Positions 1 through 8,139 are shown, counted from the first letter of the stretch. The stretch: 64,000 bases of DNA from Actinomadura rupiterrae (GCF_024172125.1 NZ_JAMZEA010000009.1:124001-188000); one strand, 5' to 3'. Translations and numbers: made by a program. Notes: generated from the letters alone by a model not told the origin.

Positions 1-294
1 GCGCCGCCGCCAGGTGCGGTCGGCGATCGCGGTGAACAGCGCGCGGGCGAGCCGCTCCGGCATCTTGCGGACGACCGTCCAGCCCAGCGCGTACCCGGCG
101 TCGGTGACGCGCGCCACCGCCCGCCCCCCGACCCCCGCCGCACGAGCGCCGAGACGCCCCGCCTTCCCGGCCCCGGCCGCGCGGGCGCCGGCGCGGCCCC
201 GCTTCCCGTGCCCGGGGGCGGCAGGACGGGCCGGTTCTCCGGGACCGGCGGCGCCGGATCCGGGACCGTCCTCCTCCGTCCCGGAGCCGGTCAT
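1..294 (-). CDS. Phosphatidylinositol mannoside acyltransferase, N-terminal part (cut by window edge)
   Basis: Reading from ATG at 294 gives 98 codons with no stop before the window edge, so this is the 5' part of a longer gene. The first ~55 residues are a low-complexity Gly/Ala/Arg/Pro tail. From about residue 58 the sequence (ARVTDAGYALGWTVVRKMPE, then RLARALFTAIADRTWRR) resembles the start of actinobacterial PIM acyltransferases of the HtrB/LpxL fold, which acylate mannosylated phosphatidylinositol at the membrane. The ATG overlaps the pgsA stop codon (ATGA), so the two genes are translationally coupled. The order PIP synthase then acyltransferase matches Rv2612c-Rv2611c of M. tuberculosis. 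The catalytic HxxxxD motif lies beyond the window, so the call rests on the N-terminus plus synteny. Confidence 0.72.
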   Translation of the reverse strand, partial: MTGSGTEEDGPGSGAAGPGEPARPAAPGHGKRGRAGARAAGAGKAGRLGARAAGVGGRAVARVTDAGYALGWTVVRKMPERLARALFTAIADRTWRRR

Positions 295-1043
295 GCGCGC
301 CGTCCGGGCGCGTGCCGCTCCTCGTCCACCTCGGCGACCTCCGCGACCGTCTCCGGCCCTTGCGCGCGCTCCTGGGCCGGGGCCGCGGGCTCCGGCCGCC
401 CGCCGCGGGGCTCGGCCGGGCGGGGAGCGTCCTGGACCCCGGGCGGCAGCGCGTTCGCCTGCTTGTAGACCGTCGCGAACCGCTGGCCGACCGTGACCGT
501 GCTGAGCACGGCGAGCAGCCACAGCGCGAAGGTCAGGATGTAGGGGACGCCGAGGCCGTGGAACCCGGCCGCGACCAGCGCGATGATCAGCCGCTCGGAC
601 CGCTCGGCGATGCCGACGTTGCAGGTGTACCCAAGTCCCTCGGCGCGCGCCTTGGCGTAGGACACCACGACCCCGGCGACCAGGCAGTACAGCGCGACGG
701 CGGCCAGGCCGTCCTCGCCGTCGCGGGAGAGCCCGATCATCAGCCCGGCGAAGATCGCCGCGTCCGCGACCCGGTCCATGGTGGAGTCCAGGAACGCGCC
801 GAACCGGGAGGTCGTGCCCGTGACCCGGGCGACGGCGCCGTCCAGCATGTCGAACAGCACGAAGGCGGTGATCACCATCGTGCCCCAGAAGTAGTGCCCC
901 CGGGTGAAGAGGACCAGCGCCCCCGCGACGGTGCCCGCCGTCCCGACGACCGTGATCGCGTTGGGCGTCACGCCGGTGCGCGCGACTCCCCGTCCGATGG
1001 GTGTCAGGACGCGGCCCAGCGCAGGCCGCAGTTTGTTGAGCAT
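291..1043 (-). CDS. pgsA: Phosphatidylinositol phosphate synthase (CDP-alcohol phosphatidyltransferase)
   Basis: A 250-aa integral membrane protein that joins CDP-diacylglycerol and inositol 1-phosphate to make phosphatidylinositol phosphate, the precursor of PI and PIMs. The full CDP-alcohol phosphotransferase signature is visible: D65-x2-D68-G69-x2-A72-R73-x8-G82-x3-D86-x3-D90. About six hydrophobic segments run from residue 25 to 205; the last ~45 residues are a Pro/Ala/Glu-rich tail longer than in M. tuberculosis PgsA1 (217 aa). The start at 1043 (MLNKLRP) fits the family N-terminus but has only a weak GGA upstream. An in-frame ATG at 1139 (or 1142) has a good GAGGTGG ribosome site and would add 32 Arg-rich residues with less codon-like third positions. 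The stop overlaps the next gene. The EF-G-like gene at 1281 diverges. Confidence 0.85.
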   Translation of the reverse strand: MLNKLRPALGRVLTPIGRGVARTGVTPNAITVVGTAGTVAGALVLFTRGHYFWGTMVITAFVLFDMLDGAVARVTGTTSRFGAFLDSTMDRVADAAIFAGLMIGLSRDGEDGLAAVALYCLVAGVVVSYAKARAEGLGYTCNVGIAERSERLIIALVAAGFHGLGVPYILTFALWLLAVLSTVTVGQRFATVYKQANALPPGVQDAPRPAEPRGGRPEPAAPAQERAQGPETVAEVAEVDEERHAPGRRA

Positions 1044-1241
1044 CGCCGTCCGTTCATCGAGAGTCCGAAGGGCCGGGCGCCAGCGGGGCCGGACACGGCC
1101 CATCCGCGCGCCGCGCGGCGCGCCCATCGTAGTGCTCATCATTACCACCTCACCCCTTGTGGTCCGCGCCGACACGGGAAAGGGTGAGGAGACGGATGTG
1201 ACGCCGCTCACTCCGGGCAGAGGTCCCCAGGAGGAGCGTGC

Positions 1242-1264
1242 CGGGCTCCCGTGGCGGGAGCCCG
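1242..1264. other. Hairpin in the EF-G-like gene leader
   Basis: A perfect 9-bp inverted repeat (CGGGCTCCC / GGGAGCCCG) with a 5-nt loop ends 4 nt before the GAGGAGGTG ribosome site of the gene starting at 1281. It could limit ribosome access or protect the 5' end. No function is shown by sequence alone. Confidence 0.4.
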
Positions 1265-1280
1265 CCCGAGGAGGTGTGTC

Positions 1281-3449
1281 ATGACGGACAGAGCGAACCA
1301 CCCGGGAGGCCATGGCAGGGCACCGGAGGCCGACCGGCCCGACAGGGTGCGCAACGTCGCGCTGGTCGGCCACTCGGGGGCGGGGAAGACCACGCTCGCC
1401 GAGGCGCTGCTCGCCGCCACCGGGACCGTGCAGCGCGCGGGCCGGGTCGAGGACGGCACCACGGTCAGCGACCACGACGACGTCGAGGTGCGCCAGCAGC
1501 GCTCGGTGAACCTCGCCCTCGCCCCGTTCGAGCACGGCGACATCAAGGTCAACCTGATCGACACGCCCGGGTACGCCGACTTCGTCGGGGACCTGCGGGC
1601 CGGGCTGCGCGCCGCCGACGCCGCCCTGTTCGTGGTCTCCGCCGTGGACGGCGTCGACGGGCTGACCCGGATGCTGTGGGAGGAGTGCGCGGCGGTGTCG
1701 ATGCCGCGCGCGGTCGTGGTCACCAAGGTGGACCAGCAGCGCGGCGACTTCGACGACACGCTGCTGCACCTGCAGGACGCCTTCGGCGAGGGCGTGCTGC
1801 CGTGCTACTTCCCGGTCACCGAGGGCGAGCGGCTGACCGGCCTGGTGGGGCTGCTGACGCAGCGCTGCTTCGACTACTCGTCCGGGCGGCGGGCCGAGCG
1901 CGACCCCGACCCGGCGCACCTGGAGCGGATCGCCGAGCAGCGCGCGTCGCTGATCGAGGGGATCATCCAGGAGAGCGAGGACGAGTCGCTCATGGAGCGG
2001 TACGTGTCCGGCGAGGACATCGACGTCAAGGCGCTCATCGCGGACCTGGAGACGGCGGTCGCGCGGGGCAGCTTCTACCCGGTGCTCGCGACCTCGGTGC
2101 CGCACGGCCAGCAGCCGGGCCCGGTGATCGGGATGGCCGAGCTGCTGGAGGTCGTCACCCAGGCGTTCCCGTCCCCGCTGGAGCACTCCTGCCCGCAGGT
2201 CTCCCCCGTGAACGGCGGCCCGCCGCGGCCGATCAAGTGCGATCCGGAGGGGCCGCTGGTCGCGGAGGTCGTCAAGACCGTCTCCGACCCCTACGTCGGG
2301 CGGATCTCGATGGTCCGGGTGTTCTCCGGGACGCTGCGCCCGGACACCACCGTGCACGTCTCCGGGCACGGGATGACCGACCGCGGGCACGAGGACCACG
2401 ACGTGGACGAGCGGATCGGGGCGCTCAGCTCGCCGCTCGGCAAGACCCAGCGGACGGTCGCCGAGTGCCGCGCGGGCGACGTGTGCGCGGTGGCCAAGCT
2501 GGCCCGCGCGGAGACCGGCGACACCCTGTCCGACCCGTCCAACCCGCTGGTCATGGCGCCCTGGACGATGCCGGACCCGCTGCTGCCGGTGGCGATCCGG
2601 GCGCGCTCGAAGGCCGACGAGGACAAGCTCGGCCAGGCGCTCGGCCGGCTGGTCGCCGAGGACCCGACGCTGCGGCTGGAGAACAACGCCGAGACCCGGC
2701 AGCTGGTGCTGTGGTGCATGGGCGAGGCGCACGCGGACGTGCTGATCGACCGGCTCGCGTCCCGCTACGGCGTGGAGGTGGAGCGGGTGGAGCTGCGCGT
2801 GCCGCTGCGCGAGACGTTCGGCGGCAAGGCCGACGGGCTCGGGCGGCACGTCAAGCAGAGCGGCGGGCACGGCCAGTACGGCATCTGCCACGTCACCGTG
2901 GAGCCGCTGCCGTCCGGGGAGGGCTTCGAGTTCGTGGACCGCATCGTCGGCGGCGTGGTCCCGCGGCAGTTCATCCCGTCGGTGGAGAAGGGCGTCCGGC
3001 AGCAGATGGAGCGCGGCGTCGCGGCCGGGTACCCGCTGGTCGACGTGCGGGTGACGCTGCACGACGGCAAGGCGCACTCGGTCGACTCGTCCGACATGGC
3101 GTTCCAGGCGGCGGGCGCGCTCGCGCTGAAGGACGCCGCGAGCCGCGTCCCGGTGCTGCTGCTGGAGCCGGTGGACGAGGTCAGCGTGCTGATCGCGGAC
3201 GAGTACATGGGCGCGGTGATGTCCGACCTGACCTCGCGGCGCGGCCGGGTGCTCGGCACCGAGGCGGTGCCGCCGGGCGGCCGGACGCTGATCCGGGCCG
3301 AGGTGCCGCAGCTGGAGATCATCCGGTACGCGATCGACCTGCGGTCGATGTCGCAGGGCACCGGCACCTTCCACCGCGCGTTCCTGCGGTACGAGCCGCT
3401 GCCGTCGCACCTGGCGGACCGGGTCGCCGAGGAGGAGAAGGCCGAGTGA
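1281..3449 (+). CDS. Elongation factor G-like translational GTPase (EF-G2 type)
   Basis: 722 aa. The G domain starts with P-loop GHSGAGKTT (residues 30-38), followed by switch-region DTPGYADF and a G4 motif TKVD in place of canonical NKxD. Domain II and the EF-G C-terminal domains follow; the stretch GGKADGLGRHVKQSGGHGQY marks domain IV. Overall it matches the EF-G-like EF-G2 group of actinobacteria (M. tuberculosis Rv0120c) rather than canonical fusA, which normally sits in the str ribosomal operon; no ribosomal protein genes are here. EF-G2 proteins bind GTP and ribosomes, but their role is not settled. The ATG at 1281 is preceded by GAGGAGGTG at 1268-1276; an upstream in-frame GTG at 1251 lies inside a hairpin and is unlikely. 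A terminator follows at 3465. Confidence 0.88.
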   Translation: MTDRANHPGGHGRAPEADRPDRVRNVALVGHSGAGKTTLAEALLAATGTVQRAGRVEDGTTVSDHDDVEVRQQRSVNLALAPFEHGDIKVNLIDTPGYADFVGDLRAGLRAADAALFVVSAVDGVDGLTRMLWEECAAVSMPRAVVVTKVDQQRGDFDDTLLHLQDAFGEGVLPCYFPVTEGERLTGLVGLLTQRCFDYSSGRRAERDPDPAHLERIAEQRASLIEGIIQESEDESLMERYVSGEDIDVKALIADLETAVARGSFYPVLATSVPHGQQPGPVIGMAELLEVVTQAFPSPLEHSCPQVSPVNGGPPRPIKCDPEGPLVAEVVKTVSDPYVGRISMVRVFSGTLRPDTTVHVSGHGMTDRGHEDHDVDERIGALSSPLGKTQRTVAECRAGDVCAVAKLARAETGDTLSDPSNPLVMAPWTMPDPLLPVAIRARSKADEDKLGQALGRLVAEDPTLRLENNAETRQLVLWCMGEAHADVLIDRLASRYGVEVERVELRVPLRETFGGKADGLGRHVKQSGGHGQYGICHVTVEPLPSGEGFEFVDRIVGGVVPRQFIPSVEKGVRQQMERGVAAGYPLVDVRVTLHDGKAHSVDSSDMAFQAAGALALKDAASRVPVLLLEPVDEVSVLIADEYMGAVMSDLTSRRGRVLGTEAVPPGGRTLIRAEVPQLEIIRYAIDLRSMSQGTGTFHRAFLRYEPLPSHLADRVAEEEKAE

Positions 3450-3464
3450 CGCGGGGCTGAGCGA

Positions 3465-3489
3465 GGGGCCGTCCCCATCGGACGGCCCC
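3465..3489 (+). terminator. Terminator after EF-G-like gene
   Basis: A perfect 10-bp inverted repeat (GGGGCCGTCC / GGACGGCCCC) with a 5-nt loop starts 15 nt after the stop codon at 3449. There is only a short CTTCG after it and no T-run, as is common in actinobacteria. Confidence 0.65.
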
Positions 3490-3510
3490 CTTCGCCGCTT
3501 TTCTCCGGCG

Positions 3511-4428
3511 ATGTCCACCCCGCTGGGGAATTCTCTGCGAACTGTGAGATTCTTTTCAGCTGTGACGAGTACGGGGGACGGGCGGGACCGGGGCAGGCCG
3601 AGCCGCCGCAACATCATCAAGGGCGCGGGTCTGGCCGTGGGCGGGCTGGCCGTGGGCGCGGCCGGCGGCGCGGGGGCCGTCGCGGCGGTCCCGGAGGGGA
3701 CGCCGAAGTCGGCCATGGCCATCCCGGTGGCCGGGCCGTGGCGCCCGGTGCACGGGCACGTGGACGTGACCTGGTCGGTCGACACCTCGCAGAAGCTGGT
3801 GGCGCTGACCTTCGACGACGGGCCGATGCCGAACTGGACCGGGATGGTGCACGACATCCTCGACGCCGAGAAGGCCAAGGCGACGTTCTTCATGGTCGGC
3901 CAGCGCGCGGTGGCCAACGCGAAGATCATCCACGGCCGGATGGACCGGCACGAGGCGGGCAACCACACCTGGGCGCACAAGGACATGTCGCGCCTGACCC
4001 ACGACGAGGCCGTGGACGCGATCCACCGCGCGCACAAGGCGATCGCCTCGATCACCGGCAAGGAGCCCCGGCACCTGCGGCCGCCCTTCGGGCAGCTCGG
4101 CGGGACCACCATGAGCGCGGCGGGCCAGCTCGGCTACGACCTGACGCTCTGGGGCATCAAGATGCTGGAGAAGACCTACCAGGACCATCCGCAGGGCCTG
4201 GTCGACTACATCGTCAACAATGTGAAGCCCGGGACGATCGTCCTCGCGCACGACCACGGCAACCCGGACCGGCTGGTCGCGCTCCGGAACCTGTCGAAGA
4301 TGATCCGCGGGCTGCGCGACAAGGGGTTCGAGTTCGTCACGGTCTCCGAGCTGCACGCGGCGGCCGGTCCGCCCCCGACCAGCGCCCAGGCCCCGGCGCA
4401 GCCGCCGTCCCCGCTGACCGGCAACTGA
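3511..4428 (+). CDS. Secreted polysaccharide deacetylase (NodB/CE4 family), Tat signal
   Basis: Likely exported metal-dependent deacetylase acting on cell-wall or extracellular N-acetylated glycans. The N-terminus has a twin-arginine motif SRRNIIK (31-37) followed by a Gly/Ala-rich hydrophobic stretch to ~60. The NodB motifs are all present: LTFDDGP (99-105), HTWAH (152-156, metal ligands), RPPFGQ (motif 3), the DLTLWGIK region (motif 4) and VLAHDHG (motif 5). A Pro/Ala/Thr-rich tail ends the protein. Two starts are possible: ATG at 3511 (305 aa) and GTG at 3562 (288 aa). Neither has a strong ribosome site; the GTG gives a more typical Tat leader length. The HIT gene at 4445 converges with a 16-bp gap and no obvious strong terminator. 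Confidence 0.87.
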   Translation: MSTPLGNSLRTVRFFSAVTSTGDGRDRGRPSRRNIIKGAGLAVGGLAVGAAGGAGAVAAVPEGTPKSAMAIPVAGPWRPVHGHVDVTWSVDTSQKLVALTFDDGPMPNWTGMVHDILDAEKAKATFFMVGQRAVANAKIIHGRMDRHEAGNHTWAHKDMSRLTHDEAVDAIHRAHKAIASITGKEPRHLRPPFGQLGGTTMSAAGQLGYDLTLWGIKMLEKTYQDHPQGLVDYIVNNVKPGTIVLAHDHGNPDRLVALRNLSKMIRGLRDKGFEFVTVSELHAAAGPPPTSAQAPAQPPSPLTGN

Positions 4429-4444
4429 GCCGCCCCGCCGCGAC

Positions 4445-5038
4445 TCAGGAGCCGGCCGGCCAGGCTTCGGCGATCAGGCGGCGGGTGTCGCGGAGCAGCT
4501 GCGGCAGCACCTTGGTCTGGCCGATCACCGGCATGAAGTTGGTGTCGCCGCCCCACCGCGGCACCACGTGCTGGTGCAGGTGCGCGGCGATGCCCGCGCC
4601 CGCGACCAGGCCGAGGTTCATCCCGACGTTGAAGCCCTGCGCGCCGCTCGCCCGGCGCAGCGCGGTGATCGCGCGGCGGGTGAGCACGGCCAGCTCGCCG
4701 TACTCGTCCTCGTCCAGCTCGGTGTAGTCGGCCACGTGCCGGTACGGGACGACCATCAGGTGCCCCGAGTTGTACGGGTAGAGGTTCAGCACGGCGTACA
4801 CGCTGCCGCCGCGCGCCACGATCAGCCCGTCCTCGTCGCTCATCTTCGGGATCTCGCAGAACGGGCAGCCCTCGTCCTCGCCGGACGGCTTGTTCTCGCC
4901 CTTGATGTAGGCCATCCGGTGCGGCGTCCAGAGGCGCTGGAAGCCGTCGGGGGTGCCCGCGCCGCCGCGCTCCTCCTCCAGCTCGGGCGCGTTCTGGCTG
5001 GCCTCCGGCCCCACGGGCCCCTCCGGCTCTACGCTCAA
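4445..5038 (-). CDS. HIT family hydrolase/phosphorylase (AP4A phosphorylase-like, Rv2613c type)
   Basis: 197 aa. The histidine triad HLHQHVV and the segment VYAVLNLYPYNSGHLMVVPY closely match M. tuberculosis Rv2613c, a diadenosine tetraphosphate phosphorylase. A CPFC pair lies N-terminal of the HIT core. I place the start at TTG 5038 because AAGGAG lies 9 nt upstream and the resulting length agrees with Rv2613c (195 aa); an ATG at 5077 lacks a ribosome site. In M. tuberculosis this gene lies directly between thrS and pgsA; here the same order is kept on the minus strand, with a small membrane protein gene on the thrS side and two plus-strand genes on the pgsA side. Confidence 0.85.
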   Translation of the reverse strand: MSVEPEGPVGPEASQNAPELEEERGGAGTPDGFQRLWTPHRMAYIKGENKPSGEDEGCPFCEIPKMSDEDGLIVARGGSVYAVLNLYPYNSGHLMVVPYRHVADYTELDEDEYGELAVLTRRAITALRRASGAQGFNVGMNLGLVAGAGIAAHLHQHVVPRWGGDTNFMPVIGQTKVLPQLLRDTRRLIAEAWPAGS

Positions 5039-5144
5039 GGCGGCGCTCTCCTTCACTGACGGCCTGACCAGCAGCATAGAGAGGGGTGCCGGACGGGCCG
5101 AGGGCGGGTCAGGGCAGGGGACGGGGCGGCGGGCGGGACGGAGG

Positions 5145-5750
5145 TCAGGCGGGCCGGGCGTAGCAGGACTGCATGTCCACGCCCACGGACATCGTGGTGA
5201 TCTTGACGCGGCGGACCAGGGCCGGCGCGACGGTGAAGTGGAACTTCTGGGTGCCCGCGCGGTGCACGGTCGCCTGGTCGCTCAGGTCGCCGTGGCCCGC
5301 GACGGTGACGTCGGCCTTCACCACGCCCGCCGCGCCGACGCTCACCGCGACGTCGATGCCGTTCGTCCCGGCCGCGCGGTAGTCGGCCGTGCCCGCCGGG
5401 CAGAACTGCGGGCCGACACCGCCGCCGGTGCCGGGCATGGGCGCGCCCTGGTCGCCGGGCTGCGAGCCCGTGCCAGGCGCCCCCGACTTCGAAGGGTAGG
5501 GGCTGCCGCCCCGCGTCTGCTGCTGCACCGGCCCCGACGGGACCGTTCCGGACGTCCCGCCGGACGCGCCGCTGGACGGGCTGGTGGTGCCCGTCCCGGC
5601 GGCGGACGCGTCGCTGCGGTGCTTGCCGCCGAACGCCTGGAACACCAGCACGGCCAGGGCCGCCGACACCAGCAGCGCCGCGCCGCCGTACCCGAGGAAC
5701 CGGGCCACGGTCCGGCCCGGCCCGGCGGAGGGCGGGCTGCTGGTCTTCAT
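5145..5750 (-). CDS. Membrane-anchored protein with extracellular Ser/Gly/Pro linker
   Basis: 201 aa of unknown function. One transmembrane helix at about residues 18-41 is followed by a Thr/Ser/Gly/Pro-rich linker (~45-120) and a ~80-residue C-terminal domain that looks extracytoplasmic, with a cysteine at its start (FCPAG) and one near the C-terminus (SCYARPA) that could form a disulfide. The ATG at 5750 has GGGAG about 10 nt upstream. It lies 134 bp after the thrS stop on the same strand, with a TAGCCT-like -10 in that gap, so it may be separately expressed. I recognise no family. Confidence 0.7.
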   Translation of the reverse strand: MKTSSPPSAGPGRTVARFLGYGGAALLVSAALAVLVFQAFGGKHRSDASAAGTGTTSPSSGASGGTSGTVPSGPVQQQTRGGSPYPSKSGAPGTGSQPGDQGAPMPGTGGGVGPQFCPAGTADYRAAGTNGIDVAVSVGAAGVVKADVTVAGHGDLSDQATVHRAGTQKFHFTVAPALVRRVKITTMSVGVDMQSCYARPA

Positions 5751-5884
5751 GCTGGGTACTCCCGGACTCCGGTCGTGGGCGGCGGCCGCGGGCGGCTCTG
5801 ACGTGCGTATGCCGCCCGAGGCTACCAACCCGGACCCCGCCCGGCGGCCTCTGGAATCGGCGGCCGTCCGGGCGGGCGGGGCGG

Positions 5885-7852
5885 TCAGACCTGGACGCGC
5901 TCGCGGACGGCCTTGACGATCTCGGCCACCGCGTCGGGGATGGCGACGCCGTTCTTCTGCTCGCCGTTCCGGTACCGGAACGAGACCGCGTCGGCGCTCA
6001 CGTCGTCGTCGCCCGCGAGCAGCATGAACGGCACCTTCTGCTTCTGCGCGTTGCGGATCTTCTTCTGCATCCGGTCGGACGAGGCGTCCACCTCGACCCG
6101 GATGCCCTCCGCGCGCAGCGCCGCCGCGACCTTCTCCAGGTGCGCGACGTGCGCGTCCCCGATCGGCACGCCGACCACCTGCACCGGCGACAGCCACGGC
6201 GGCATCGCGCCCGCGTAGTGCTCGATCAGCACGCCCATGAACCGCTCGACCGACCCGAACAGCGCCCGGTGGATCATCACCGGCTGCTGCCGGGTGCCGT
6301 CGGCCGCCTGATACTCCAGGCCGAACCGCTTGGGCTGGTTGAAGTCGAGCTGGATGGTGGACAGCTGCCAGGTCCGGCCGATCGCGTCGCGCGCCTGGAC
6401 GGAGATCTTCGGGCCGTAGAACGCCGCGCCGCCCGGGTCGTCCATCAGGTCCAGGCCGGAGTCGAGGGCGGCCTCGCGCAGCGCCTCGGTGGCCTCCTCC
6501 CAGTCCGCGTCGTCCCCGATGAACTTGTCGGAGTCGTCGCGGGTGGACAGCTCCAGGTAGAACTCGCGGAGCCCGAAGTCGCGCAGGAGGCTCAGCACGA
6601 ACTGGAGCAGCGACTTGATCTCGTCGCCCATCTGCTCCTTGGTGGCGTAGATGTGCGCGTCGTCCTGGGTCATGCCGCGGACGCGGGTGAGGCCGTGCAC
6701 CACGCCGGACTTCTCGTACCGGTACACCGCCCCGAACTCCGACAGCCGCAGCGGCAGCTCCCGGTAGGAGCGGCCGCGGGCCCGGAAGATCAGGTTGTGC
6801 ATCGGGCAGTTCATCGGCTTGACCCGGTAGTCGGTGCCGTCCAGTTCGAAGGCGGGGAACATGTCCTCGCCGTAGTACGGCAGGTGCCCGGAGATCTCGA
6901 ACAGCGACGACTTGGTCAGGTGCGGGGTGTTGACGAACTCGTACCCCGCCTCCATCTGCCGCTGGCGCATGTAGTCCTCCATCTCCTTGCGGATGATCCC
7001 GCCCTTGGGATGGAAGACCGGCAGGCCGCTGCCCAGCTCGGGCGGGAAGGAGAACAGGTCGAGCTCGGCGCCCAGCTTGCGGTGGTCGCGCTTCTCGGCC
7101 TCGGCGAGCATCGCCAGGTACTCGTCCTGCCGCTCGCGCGACTCCCACGCGGTGCCGTAGATCCGCTGGAGCTGCGGGTTCTTCTCGCTGCCGCGCCAGT
7201 ACGCGCCGCCGGTGCGCATCAGCTTGAACGCCGGGATGACGCGGGTGGACGGCAGGTGCGGGCCGCGGCACAGGTCCTTCCAGCACAGCTCGCCGGACTT
7301 GGCGTCCAGGTTGTCGTAGATGGTCAGCTCGCCCGCGCCGACCTCCACGTCCGCGCCGTCGTCGGCGGACGCGGCGCCCTTGAGGCCGATCAGCTCCAGC
7401 TTGTACGGCTCGTCCGCCAGCTCCTCGCGCGCGTCGTCGTCGGACACCACGCGGCGGGAGAACCGCTGCCCCTGCTTGACGATCTCGCGCATCCGCTTCT
7501 CGATGCGCTTCAGGTCGTCGGGGGTGAACGGCTCGGCGACGTCGAAGTCGTAGTAGAACCCGTTCTCGACCGGCGGGCCGATGCCGAGCTTGGCCTCCGG
7601 GTGCAGCTCCTGGACGGCCTGGGCCATCACGTGCGCGGCCGAGTGCCGCATGATCGCGCGGCCGTCCGCCGAGCCGATCTCCACGGGCTCGACGGCGTCG
7701 CCCTCGGCCACCTCGGCGGCGAGGTCGCGCAGCGCGCCGTTGACCCGCGCCGCGATCACGGTGCGGCCGTCGGCGTCCAGGGCCTGCCCGGCGGTCGTGC
7801 CGGCGGGCACCACTCGCTCGCTTCCGTCGAGGGTGATGCGCAGCTCTGACAC
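5885..7852 (-). CDS. thrS: Threonine--tRNA ligase
   Basis: 655 aa, the usual length for bacterial ThrRS, which charges tRNA-Thr in the cytoplasm. An N-terminal TGS domain (~1-60) is followed by the second editing domain with H70-x3-H74, the class II catalytic core (zinc-ligand region MNCPMHNLIF) and the C-terminal anticodon-binding domain. I set the start at GTG 7852 because GGAG sits 7 nt upstream; the ATG five codons earlier would overlap that ribosome site. Upstream lie two 19-bp direct repeats (7895-7935), a 39-bp perfect palindrome (7956-7994) and a threonine-rich leader ORF (8005-8091), which together suggest control by transcription attenuation in response to threonyl-tRNA supply. Confidence 0.95.
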   Translation of the reverse strand: MSELRITLDGSERVVPAGTTAGQALDADGRTVIAARVNGALRDLAAEVAEGDAVEPVEIGSADGRAIMRHSAAHVMAQAVQELHPEAKLGIGPPVENGFYYDFDVAEPFTPDDLKRIEKRMREIVKQGQRFSRRVVSDDDAREELADEPYKLELIGLKGAASADDGADVEVGAGELTIYDNLDAKSGELCWKDLCRGPHLPSTRVIPAFKLMRTGGAYWRGSEKNPQLQRIYGTAWESRERQDEYLAMLAEAEKRDHRKLGAELDLFSFPPELGSGLPVFHPKGGIIRKEMEDYMRQRQMEAGYEFVNTPHLTKSSLFEISGHLPYYGEDMFPAFELDGTDYRVKPMNCPMHNLIFRARGRSYRELPLRLSEFGAVYRYEKSGVVHGLTRVRGMTQDDAHIYATKEQMGDEIKSLLQFVLSLLRDFGLREFYLELSTRDDSDKFIGDDADWEEATEALREAALDSGLDLMDDPGGAAFYGPKISVQARDAIGRTWQLSTIQLDFNQPKRFGLEYQAADGTRQQPVMIHRALFGSVERFMGVLIEHYAGAMPPWLSPVQVVGVPIGDAHVAHLEKVAAALRAEGIRVEVDASSDRMQKKIRNAQKQKVPFMLLAGDDDVSADAVSFRYRNGEQKNGVAIPDAVAEIVKAVRERVQV

Positions 7853-7894
7853 GGTGTCTCCTCGCATTGCTGGTGGTGCTGGTCGGTTGTCGGA

Positions 7895-7935
7895 CGGGTC
7901 GGTTCGGAATGCTGGTCGGGTCGGTTCGGAATGCT
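7895..7935. repeat. Two 19-bp direct repeats in the thrS leader
   Basis: The 19-bp sequence CGGGTCGGTTCGGAATGCT occurs at 7895-7913 and again at 7917-7935, a 22-bp period. It lies between the attenuator-like palindrome and the thrS start. It may be a simple duplication or part of an RNA structure. Confidence 0.7.
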
Positions 7936-7955
7936 ATCGAGCGGGGGCCCGGAAC

Positions 7956-7994
7956 GCGGTGAGGCCCCGGGAGCAGCTCCCGGGGCCTCACCGC
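7956..7994 (-). terminator. Putative thrS attenuator hairpin
   Basis: A perfect palindrome with 19-bp arms around a single central base; as RNA it folds into a ~16-bp G/C-rich stem with a small loop. It starts 10 nt after the stop codon of the threonine-rich leader ORF and ends 103 nt before the thrS start. There is no U-run after it, which is usual for actinobacterial terminators. Its position fits the terminator of a leader-peptide attenuator. It could instead be a terminator for the upstream sugar porter gene (stop at 8140), but the leader ORF between them argues for attenuation. Confidence 0.68.
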
Positions 7995-8004
7995 AGTTCG
8001 AAGA

Positions 8005-8091
8005 TCAGGACGTGCGGCCGCGGCGCCGGGGCGTGCCCGGCGTGGTCGTCAGCGCCTCGAAGGCGGCGAGCACGGCTCTCACGGCGTCCAC
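8005..8091 (-). CDS. Candidate threonine-rich leader peptide of thrS
   Basis: A 28-codon ORF from GTG 8091 (VDAVRAVLAAFEALTTTP, then GTPRRRGRTS) with stop at 8005. Five of 28 codons are Thr, three consecutive (ACG ACC ACG). The in-frame GTG at 8082 may be the true start, giving 25 residues. A TAGTAC hexamer at 8093-8098 would place transcription start at about 8086, so this ORF would be the first thing translated on a near-leaderless mRNA. The strong palindrome follows directly and thrS comes next on the same strand. This is the arrangement of amino-acid attenuators, where stalling at cognate codons prevents terminator formation. No homology is claimed; the case rests on composition and position. 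Confidence 0.6.
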   Translation of the reverse strand: MDAVRAVLAAFEALTTTPGTPRRRGRTS

Positions 8092-8092
8092 T

Positions 8093-8098
8093 GTACTA
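8093..8098 (-). promoter_or_regulatory. Putative -10 element of the thrS leader transcript
   Basis: TAGTAC on the minus strand lies about 7 nt before the likely +1, just upstream of the leader ORF. No clear -35 element is seen. It lies inside the 48-bp gap between the sugar porter stop and the leader ORF. Confidence 0.4.
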
Positions 8099-8139
8099 CG
8101 CGGCCGTACCGGACGCCCGCGAGACCCGGCGACCGCGCC

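Noticed and set aside
291..4112. A 1273-codon open frame on the minus strand
   Set aside because: Only the last ~250 codons are a real gene (pgsA). The rest is antisense to the EF-G-like and deacetylase genes, Arg/His/Asp-rich and without domains, as expected from high GC.
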